Assembly: GCA_903930035.1 (NCBI GenBank)
Contig: CAIYXG010000326.1
Span: 1-5,317 of the forward strand
DNA from: an uncultured Actinomycetes bacterium
GTDB taxonomy: Bacteria; Actinomycetota; Acidimicrobiia; Acidimicrobiales; Microtrichaceae
DNA: 5,317 nucleotides
Reading direction: 5' to 3'
Under the pieces are notes generated by a model. That model saw only the letters and a program-made list of their open reading frames with translations, did no database searches and had not been told where the DNA came from. Shown here piece by piece: positions 1 to 4,920 of this stretch (within the stretch, counting starts at the first letter, position 1; every line of letters starts with the position of its first letter). The translations under genes and the position numbers were made by a program.

Positions 1-20
1 CTGGTACCCCCCCTTCTCTT

Positions 21-40
21 TTCCTTCCTTCCTTCCTTCC
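21..40. repeat. (TTCC)5 tetranucleotide microsatellite
   Basis: Five perfect tandem TTCC units, preceded by C7 (7-13) and a TTCTCTTTT pyrimidine stretch. The whole 7-40 segment is pyrimidine-only, unlike anything inside the genes. It sits about 58 nt upstream of the first ATG, in leader or promoter sequence, where loss or gain of units by slipped-strand mispairing would alter spacing rather than reading frame. Function is inference; the repeat itself is seen directly. Confidence 0.9.
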
Positions 41-56
41 GGGCGCCCGTCCGGAA
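37..56. repeat. Nested inverted repeat in the first leader
   Basis: TTCCGG (37-42) pairs with CCGGAA (51-56) across an 8-nt loop. Overlapping it is the perfect 10-bp palindrome CGGGCGCCCG (40-49). The two pairings are mutually exclusive as RNA structures. It could be an operator or the tail of an upstream transcript; nothing decides. Confidence 0.45.
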
Positions 57-65
57 CCTCGAACC

Positions 66-83
66 GCTGCGCGCCTGCGCAGC
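66..83 (+). promoter_or_regulatory. Hairpin directly upstream of the first Shine-Dalgarno
   Basis: A perfect 7-bp stem, GCTGCGC (66-72) with GCGCAGC (77-83), closed by the 4-nt loop GCCT. It ends 3 nt before the purine-rich ribosome binding site, so folding would leave the site exposed but adjacent, a position seen for 5' UTR stabilisers and for translational control elements. No T-run follows, so a classical terminator is unlikely. Confidence 0.5.
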
Positions 84-86
84 AGA

Positions 87-91
87 AAGGA
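87..91 (+). promoter_or_regulatory. Ribosome binding site of phosphatase copy 1
   Basis: AAGGA, 6 nt before ATG at 98. It is complementary to the 16S rRNA 3' end at standard spacing and fixes this start. Confidence 0.75.
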
Positions 92-97
92 CCTGCC

Positions 98-739
98 ATG
101 AGCACCAGCTCTCCCAGCCCCGCCCCCACGTGTCCCGCCCCGGACGACTACGCCGCCTGGCAGCGGTGGGTCTGCCTGGTCGGCACCACGCTCATCGTCA
201 CGGGCGACCTGCACCCCGAGCGGGGCAGGGCGCTCGCCCAGCTCGGCCGCTGGGTCGACCACGGGGCCACCGGCATCATCGACTGCCGCGGCGAGTGGAC
301 CGACGAGGACTTCGTCGCCGTCGCCGCCCCGGAGCTCGACTACCGCTACGTGGGCACCGACGACGACGGCCAGGGCCAGGACGACGAGTGGTTCGAGGCC
401 GGCTACCGCCACTACCTCGACCTGGTGGCCGACGGTGGACGCGCCGTCGTCCACTGCCACATGGGCATCAACCGGGGGCCCTCCATGGCCTTCGCGCTGC
501 TCCTGTCCGAGGGCTGGGGCATCACCGAGGCGCTCGACGCGATCGCCGAGGCACGCCCCATCGTCGGTCTCATCTACGCGGAGGACGCCGTCCGCTGGTG
601 GGGCCGCCGCAACGGCTGGACCCGTGAGCAGGTCCACGCCGGTGCGGCCGAGGTGTCGCGCTGGCACCTCACCAAGGGCATCGACATCGCCCAGGTCATC
701 CGGGTCATCCGGCAGGCCACGCGGAAGGAGCTCGGATGA
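98..739 (+). CDS. Dual-specificity/tyrosine phosphatase-like protein, copy 1
   Basis: A 213-residue cytosolic protein with no signal peptide or membrane segment. It carries the cysteine-phosphatase P-loop HCHMGINRGPS around residues 119-129, with Cys120 as predicted nucleophile and Arg126 as phosphate-binding arginine (C-X5-R). The DDD at 88-90, about 30 residues upstream, is where dual-specificity phosphatases keep their general-acid aspartate. Known chemistry of the family is hydrolysis of phosphoester bonds on Tyr/Ser/Thr or small molecules through a phosphocysteine intermediate; the substrate here is unknown. The residue after the arginine is Gly rather than the usual Ser/Thr. A conserved block ARPIVGLIYA (about 152-161) followed by a GRR..GWT..QV stretch is shared with the next gene and looks family-specific. 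The ATG is chosen because AAGGA (87-91) lies 6 nt upstream. The stop overlaps the next start as ATGA, so the pair should be co-translated. The family call is strong, the specificity is not. Confidence 0.88.
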   Translation: MSTSSPSPAPTCPAPDDYAAWQRWVCLVGTTLIVTGDLHPERGRALAQLGRWVDHGATGIIDCRGEWTDEDFVAVAAPELDYRYVGTDDDGQGQDDEWFEAGYRHYLDLVADGGRAVVHCHMGINRGPSMAFALLLSEGWGITEALDAIAEARPIVGLIYAEDAVRWWGRRNGWTREQVHAGAAEVSRWHLTKGIDIAQVIRVIRQATRKELG

Positions 740-744
740 GCTCC
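725..744 (+). promoter_or_regulatory. Shine-Dalgarno of phosphatase copy 2 buried in a start-codon hairpin
   Basis: AAGGAG (725-730) lies 5 nt before the ATG at 736. GGAGCTC (727-733) is perfectly complementary to GAGCTCC (738-744), with the 4-nt loop GGAT containing the first two bases of the start codon. The stem takes up most of the Shine-Dalgarno and the last base of the ATG, so the second cistron should be poorly initiated unless ribosomes finishing the first gene melt it. This fits the ATGA overlap and predicts translational coupling. Confidence 0.6.
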
Positions 745-1371
745 GCCGCCGGCCTGCCGGCCCCCGACGACTACGGCGCGTGGCACCGGCTGCCGTGCGA
801 CGTGCTCGACCCCGACGGCGCCCACTCGGGCGTCGTCGTCACGGGCGACCTGCACCACGACCCCGACGTCGCGCTCGCACAGCTGTCCGAGTGGGTCGTC
901 GGGGGCGCGGGCGGCATCGTCGACTGCCGGGTGGAGTGGAGCGACGCCGACCTGGTCGCCGCCCACTACCCGGACGTGACGTACGTGCACGTCGGCGTGG
1001 ACGACGACGGCGGGCGACAGCCCGACTCCTGGTTCGACCAGGGCGTCGCCGGCGCCCTCGAGGTCCTCGGCCGGGGCGACCGCGTGGTCGTCCACTGCCA
1101 CATGGGCATCAACCGGGGCCCGTCGATGGCCTTCGCGCTCCTGCTCTGCATGGGGTGGGAGGTCACCGACGCCCTCGTCGCCATCCGGACGGCCCGCCCC
1201 ATCGTGGGCCTGATCTACGCCGACGACGCCATCAGCTGGTTCGGCCGGCGCGCCGGGTGGACCGTCGAGCAGGTCGCCGACGCCCAGGCCGAGCTCACGG
1301 CCTGGCTCGAGGGCGAGGCCATCGACGTCGACCACGTCATCCGACGGGTCCGGGAGGCGGACGGGTACTGA
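736..1371 (+). CDS. Dual-specificity/tyrosine phosphatase-like protein, copy 2
   Basis: A 211-residue paralogue of the preceding gene, alignable over its whole length (by eye roughly half the residues identical). The P-loop is preserved, with predicted nucleophile Cys121, Arg127 and Ser130; the candidate general acids are Asp89-Asp91. Twenty consecutive residues around the catalytic loop are identical in the two copies, and the ARPIVGLIYA.DA and GRR.GWT..QV blocks recur. It differs by a roughly five-residue longer N-terminal loop (DPDGAH region, about 25-30) and a diverged region between the acid loop and the P-loop. Both copies keep the catalytic residues, so neither looks like a decayed duplicate. 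They may form a heterodimer or act on different substrates; that is inference. The ATG is supported by AAGGAG (725-730) 5 nt upstream, inside the end of the first gene. The stop codon lies inside a strong hairpin, which suggests the end of the two-gene unit. Confidence 0.88.
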   Translation: MSSAAGLPAPDDYGAWHRLPCDVLDPDGAHSGVVVTGDLHHDPDVALAQLSEWVVGGAGGIVDCRVEWSDADLVAAHYPDVTYVHVGVDDDGGRQPDSWFDQGVAGALEVLGRGDRVVVHCHMGINRGPSMAFALLLCMGWEVTDALVAIRTARPIVGLIYADDAISWFGRRAGWTVEQVADAQAELTAWLEGEAIDVDHVIRRVREADGY

Positions 1372-1381
1372 CCCGTCCGCC
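1356..1381 (+). terminator. Stem-loop overlapping the stop codon of phosphatase copy 2
   Basis: A perfect 11-bp, almost all G/C stem (1356-1366 with 1371-1381) and a 4-nt ACTG loop. The TGA stop (1369-1371) is in the loop and the first base of the right arm. No T-tract follows, so it would be a U-less, actinobacterial-type terminator or a 3'-end stabiliser. It is the strongest perfect hairpin in the window. Confidence 0.6.
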
Positions 1382-1461
1382 CGCCCGGCCTGCCCGCGAC
1401 CCACTTCCTGTCCCCCCCCTATTCCCCCCCCCAGAACAACTCAACGAGAGAGCGAGACGAC
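1382..1461 (+). other. Intergenic leader of the deacetylase gene with C8 and C9 tracts
   Basis: This short spacer holds C8 (1412-1419), TATT, then C9 (1424-1432), giving long G-runs on the opposite strand. After it comes an A/G-rich segment with no clear Shine-Dalgarno; GAGAG at 1446-1450 is too far (11 nt) and imperfect. I see no convincing -10/-35 pair. Together with the pyrimidine-only leader of the first gene, this is one of two non-coding spacers rich in C/T homopolymers. Confidence 0.6.
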
Positions 1462-2526
1462 ATGACCAGCTACGAGTCCCCCACCACCCCCGGCCCCTCC
1501 GGCGGCGACCAGCTCGCCTGGGAGGCCTGGCCGACCCTCTTCGAGCACGTGGTCGGCGCGCCGTCGGCCGGACTGCACGAGATCGGGATCGACGAGGCCG
1601 CCGGCCTCGACGTGCCCTCCGAGCCCGTCCTCACCGTGGTCCACGACCCGGCCGGCAACGACACCGGCGAGACCTTCGACACGCTGTCCAAGGCCGACCG
1701 GATCGCCGCCTGGCTCCGGGCCCGGATGCCGCACCGCATCCGGTTCCTGGTCGGCGACCCCGTCCCGATGTCCGAGCTCGCCCAGACCCACGCGCCCGAG
1801 TACCTCGAGGCGGTGCGGGACGGCGAGCCCCGCGAGCTCGCCGAGTCCAGCGGCATGTCCTGGGACGAGCGCCTGTGGACCGCCGTCATGGCGTCGACCG
1901 CCTCCGTGCGCGCCGCCGCGCTCGCGGCGTGGGCCGGCCGCACGGTGACGGGGGCGACCTCCAGCGGGCTGCACCACGCCCGCTACGACCACGGGGCGGG
2001 CTACTGCACGCTCAACGGTCTCGTCGTGGCGGCCCGGGCGGTCCTGGCCGCCGGCGCCCGCCGCGTCCTGGTCGTCGACCTCGACGCCCACGCCGGCGGT
2101 GGCACGGCGTCGCTCATCGAGGGCGTCGACGGCATCGAGCAGGTCGACGTGACGGTCCTGGGCTACGACACGTACGAGTCGCGGCCCGACGCCCGCCTCG
2201 AGGTGGTCGGCGCCAAGGACTACCTGGACGCCGTCCGCCGGGCCCTCCGCTCGGTGGTGGACCCGGGCACGGTCGACCTGGTGGTCTACAACGCCGGGAT
2301 GGACCCCCACGAGTGGGCCGGCGGTCCCGCCGGCATCACCACCGAGGTCCTGCGGGCCCGCGACCGGCTGGTCATGGAGTGGGCCGAGGCCCACGACCTG
2401 CCGCTCTCGTTCGTCATGGCGGGCGGCTACCGGACCGCCCGCTGGGACCTCGACGACGTCGCGGCGCTGCACGGCGTCACGTTCGAGGAGGCGCTCCGCT
2501 CCCTCGGGCGCCGCGCCGCCGCCTGA
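1462..2526 (+). CDS. Histone-deacetylase-superfamily zinc amidohydrolase
   Basis: A 354-residue soluble protein of the HDAC/AcuC/acetylpolyamine amidohydrolase superfamily (arginase-deacetylase fold). Signature elements appear in family order: tandem histidines in GLHHARYDHGAGYC (His171-His172, general base/acid pair), the Zn-binding DLDAH (Asp208 and His210, with Asp206 as charge-relay partner), the third metal ligand Asp281 in NAGMDPHE, and the transition-state tyrosine Tyr323 in MAGGY. All expected catalytic residues are present, so it should be active. The family removes acetyl or other acyl groups from lysines or acetylpolyamines; the sequence does not decide which. The HDAC10-type gatekeeper Glu, expected about seven residues after the third metal ligand, is Gly here, which argues mildly against a narrow polyamine specificity. 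About 50 residues precede the first recognisable core strand (PVLTVVHDPAG). The start ATG has only a weak purine-rich leader. It is flanked by hairpins on both sides, so it may be transcribed alone. Confidence 0.9.
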   Translation: MTSYESPTTPGPSGGDQLAWEAWPTLFEHVVGAPSAGLHEIGIDEAAGLDVPSEPVLTVVHDPAGNDTGETFDTLSKADRIAAWLRARMPHRIRFLVGDPVPMSELAQTHAPEYLEAVRDGEPRELAESSGMSWDERLWTAVMASTASVRAAALAAWAGRTVTGATSSGLHHARYDHGAGYCTLNGLVVAARAVLAAGARRVLVVDLDAHAGGGTASLIEGVDGIEQVDVTVLGYDTYESRPDARLEVVGAKDYLDAVRRALRSVVDPGTVDLVVYNAGMDPHEWAGGPAGITTEVLRARDRLVMEWAEAHDLPLSFVMAGGYRTARWDLDDVAALHGVTFEEALRSLGRRAAA

Positions 2527-2542
2527 CCGGGGCCCCGGCCCG

Positions 2543-2580
2543 CCGGAGCAGGACGAACCATGTTCGTTACGCTGCTCCGG
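2543..2580 (+). promoter_or_regulatory. Compound inverted repeat: operator or terminator before the membrane-protein gene
   Basis: The inner arms ACGAAC (2553-2558) and GTTCGT (2562-2567) surround the 3-nt centre CAT. The outer arms CCGGAGCAG (2543-2551) and CTGCTCCGG (2572-2580) pair perfectly over 9 bp, separated from the inner arms by one base on the left and four on the right. It starts 17 nt after the deacetylase stop and ends on the first base of the GTG start. The inner 15-bp palindrome looks like a dimeric-repressor operator. As RNA, the whole could terminate the deacetylase transcript or mask the next start. The repeat is certain, its role is not. Confidence 0.6.
2568..2573 (+). promoter_or_regulatory. 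Possible -10 element of a leaderless promoter
   Basis: TACGCT fits the actinobacterial TANNNT consensus and lies 6 nt before GTG 2580, which would place transcription start at or next to the start codon. This would explain the missing Shine-Dalgarno. No good -35 is visible (GGAGCA at a 17-nt spacing). It abuts the ACGAAC/GTTCGT palindrome, a usual place for a repressor. Tentative. Confidence 0.35.
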
Positions 2581-4901
2581 TGGACCGGGGGACCCGCTGG
2601 CTGCTCCACGCAGTTGTTGCTGCGACGGGCGCTGCCGCGCTCGTGCTGCAGGTGACCTGGCAGCGGGTGGTGGCGGTCCGGACCGGCATCGACCTGGTGT
2701 CGTCGTCGATCACGGTCGCGGCGTTCCTGGCCGGGCTGGGCATCGGCAGCGTCGTCGGCGGCCAGCTGGCCGACCGGTTCGGCCGCACCGCCAGCGGGCG
2801 CTGGTACGCGGCCGTCAACGTCGGCATTGCCGCCACGGCGCTGGCCACCGTGCCGGCGCTCCTCCGGCTGGTCCCGCCCACCGCACCGCCCGCCGTCGAG
2901 CTGCTCTGCGTGCTGGCCATCATCGTGGTGCCCACCTCGCTGATGGGTGCCTCGTTCCCGCTCCTGGTCCGGGCCGTCGTCCCCGCCGTCGGGGTCGCCG
3001 GCACCGGCGTGGGCCGCCTCGCCGCCGTGAACACCCTGGGGTCGGCCGCCGGCGCCGTCCTCGGCGGCTGGGTCCTGCTCGGCACCTTCGGGGCCTACGG
3101 CGCGACGGTCGTCGCCGCCACCGTGGACGTGCTGGCGGGGCTCACGGCGCTCCTGCTGGTGCGCCGCGACCGGCTGTCGGCCGACCCTGCCGGTGCACCT
3201 GCCGCTGCCACCGACCCGCCCGCCGACCTGGTGGCCGACCCGGACCCGGCCGCAGGACCTGCGCCCGCCGCCGCGTCCCGCGCCTGGCCGTGGATGCTGC
3301 TCTACGGAGTGACCGGGGCGGTGGCGATCGGGCTCGAGACCGTGTTCTTCCGGGTCGTGGACGCCGCCGTGCGGTCCAACTCGTACACCTTCGCCGGGGT
3401 CCTGGGCCTCTGGCTGGTGCTCTACGCCGCCGGCGCGGCGGCGGGCAGCCGCTACGTCGGGCGCGTCGCGTCGCCCCGGACGTGGTTCCTGCGCATCGAG
3501 CTCGGGGTCGCCGCCGCGGCGGCGCGCACCGTCTCCCTCGTCGTCCGGGTCCTCCCGCGCACACCGCTGTGGGGCCCGTTCCAGGACTGGTTCAACAGCG
3601 ACGGCCTGGCCGGCGGGATCGACCTGACCCGGATCCCGAGCACGGTGCTCGTGGCCGGGATCCTCCCCCTGGCGCTCATGGGGCTGCCGGTCGTCCTCAT
3701 GGGCGCCGCGCTGCCGTTCGCGCAGCAGGTCGTGTCCCGCGACCTGGGCTCGCTCGGGCGGACGACCGGGCGGCTCACCGCGGCCAACCTGGCGGGCAAC
3801 GTGGCCGGCGGCCTGCTCACGAGCCTGGTCCTGTTCGAGCTGCTGGGGAGCGGCGGGGCCGCCCGGGTCCTGGTCGCCACGCTGCTGGTGGCCGTCGCCG
3901 TCGGGGCGTTCGCCACCCGGGAGCCCGGCCGTCCCGAGGGGCGGCGGCCCGCCCGCACGGCGGCGGCCTTCGGCACCTGCCTCCTGCTGCTGGCGCTCAT
4001 GCCGTCGACCACCCAGGTCTGGAGCTTCCTGCACGACGGCGGGTCGGTGGAGCTGGTGGTCGAGGAGGACCGGGCCTGCGGGAGCGTGGCCAAGGTCTTC
4101 GGGAACGGGGACGTCCAGCTCCTGATCAACGGCGCCGGGCAGAACGGCTACCCCTTCGACGACTTCCACGTGGCGCTCGGGTACCTGCCGACGCTGCTCG
4201 CCGAGGACCCCCGCCGGGCACTGGCCGTGGGCCTGGGCATCGGCTCCACGACCTACGGCCTGCTCGCCAACCCGCAGGTCCGCGACGTCACCACCGCCGA
4301 GCTGTGCGGCGGCAACGCCCGGATCGTGCGCCGGCTGGCGACGCCGGACCGGCCCGAGTTCGTCACGGTGCTCGAGGACCCTCGCCAGCAGCTCCGCACC
4401 GAGGACGGCCGCCAGGTGCTCCGGGAGCGGGGCGCCCCCTACGACGTGGTCGTGACCGACACCGTGCGGACCACGTCGGCGGCGAGCGGCAACACCTACT
4501 CGGTCGAGTACTACCGGATGGTCCGCGACCGTCTGGCCCCGGGCGGGGTCATGGGCACCTGGGTCCCCTCCGGCCGCGTGATGGCGTCGGTCCAGGAGGT
4601 GTTCCCCTACGTCGTGACCGGCGTGGTGGACGACTACGGCGGCTCGCGGTTCGTGGTGGCCAGCGACCGGCCGATCCGGCTCGACACCCAGGAGCTGCAG
4701 CGCCGGCTGGCCGCCGCCGACCTCCCGGCCGACCGCCGCGCCGCCCTGGCGAAGGTCGTGGACACCCTGAGCGACCGGTGCGACCCGTCGCTCCCCCCGG
4801 TGACCGAGTCCGAGCTCAACCGCGACCTGTTCCCCCGCGACGAGATGTTCCTCAACCAGCAGCCGGCCGGGTACGTCGACCGGTTCCGCTGCACGGACTG
4901 A
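2580..4901 (+). CDS. Fused MFS-like membrane / spermidine-synthase-like protein
   Basis: A 773-residue protein. Residues 8-194 and 236-445 are two groups of about six hydrophobic helices, joined by a 40-residue Ala/Pro/Asp-rich linker (198-235). The halves are internal repeats: LMGASFPLLVRAVV (121-134) followed by GVGRLAAVNTLGSAAGAVLGG matches LMGAALPFAQQVV (373-385) followed by TTGRLTAANLAGNVAGGLL. GGQLADRFGR (60-69) resembles MFS motif A. A further hydrophobic stretch (461-476) leads to a C-terminal Rossmann methyltransferase-like domain, with nucleotide-binding loop VGLGIGST (550-557), ribose-type acid Glu574, and VVVTD (623-627) followed by NTYSVEYYR and LAPGGV, as in spermidine synthases. 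This matches the architecture known as fused MFS/spermidine synthase; its reaction is generally uncertain. Polyamine-binding residues are not recognisable. The GTG start is chosen because no other start codon fits before the first membrane helix. No Shine-Dalgarno is visible, and translation may be leaderless. The gene is followed 12 nt later by the PhzF-like gene. Confidence 0.85.
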   Translation: MDRGTRWLLHAVVAATGAAALVLQVTWQRVVAVRTGIDLVSSSITVAAFLAGLGIGSVVGGQLADRFGRTASGRWYAAVNVGIAATALATVPALLRLVPPTAPPAVELLCVLAIIVVPTSLMGASFPLLVRAVVPAVGVAGTGVGRLAAVNTLGSAAGAVLGGWVLLGTFGAYGATVVAATVDVLAGLTALLLVRRDRLSADPAGAPAAATDPPADLVADPDPAAGPAPAAASRAWPWMLLYGVTGAVAIGLETVFFRVVDAAVRSNSYTFAGVLGLWLVLYAAGAAAGSRYVGRVASPRTWFLRIELGVAAAAARTVSLVVRVLPRTPLWGPFQDWFNSDGLAGGIDLTRIPSTVLVAGILPLALMGLPVVLMGAALPFAQQVVSRDLGSLGRTTGRLTAANLAGNVAGGLLTSLVLFELLGSGGAARVLVATLLVAVAVGAFATREPGRPEGRRPARTAAAFGTCLLLLALMPSTTQVWSFLHDGGSVELVVEEDRACGSVAKVFGNGDVQLLINGAGQNGYPFDDFHVALGYLPTLLAEDPRRALAVGLGIGSTTYGLLANPQVRDVTTAELCGGNARIVRRLATPDRPEFVTVLEDPRQQLRTEDGRQVLRERGAPYDVVVTDTVRTTSAASGNTYSVEYYRMVRDRLAPGGVMGTWVPSGRVMASVQEVFPYVVTGVVDDYGGSRFVVASDRPIRLDTQELQRRLAAADLPADRRAALAKVVDTLSDRCDPSLPPVTESELNRDLFPRDEMFLNQQPAGYVDRFRCTD

Positions 4902-4920
4902 CCGGCAGGGCCCGTGCAGC
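4888..4920 (+). promoter_or_regulatory. Hairpin sequestering the PhzF start codon
   Basis: GCTGCACGG (4888-4896) pairs perfectly over 9 bp with CCGTGCAGC (4912-4920). The GTG start (4914-4916) is inside the right arm. The 15-nt loop contains the stop codon of the preceding gene (4899-4901) and the GGCAGGG ribosome-binding segment. A ribosome reaching the upstream stop would disrupt the left arm and free the start, as in translational coupling. Coupling is inferred; the complementarity is seen. Confidence 0.5.

Noticed and set aside
1..97. Classical sigma70-type promoter for the first gene
   Set aside because: No acceptable -10/-35 pair is present. The promoter may lie upstream of the window or use a non-housekeeping sigma factor.
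21..1432. CRISPR array or attachment site based on the leader repeats and C-tracts
   Set aside because: The repeats are simple sequence, with no spacer-repeat periodicity, no cas gene, no integrase and no tRNA.
2554..2566. LexA/SOS box
   Set aside because: CGAAC and GTTCG are the right half-sites, but Gram-positive LexA boxes have a 4-nt centre and this has 3 nt. No DNA-repair gene follows.
435..2579. Reading frame of the membrane protein is open far upstream, back to about position 435
   Set aside because: The translation is Arg/Pro/Gly-rich nonsense overlapping three recognisable genes in other frames. Protein-like sequence begins only at GTG 2580.
2560..2655. A 31-codon ORF from ATG 2560 overlapping the start of the membrane protein
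   Set aside because: The ATG is at the centre of the palindrome, the Shine-Dalgarno is weak, the ORF mostly overlaps the real gene in another frame, and the peptide resembles nothing. A leader peptide cannot be excluded but is unsupported.
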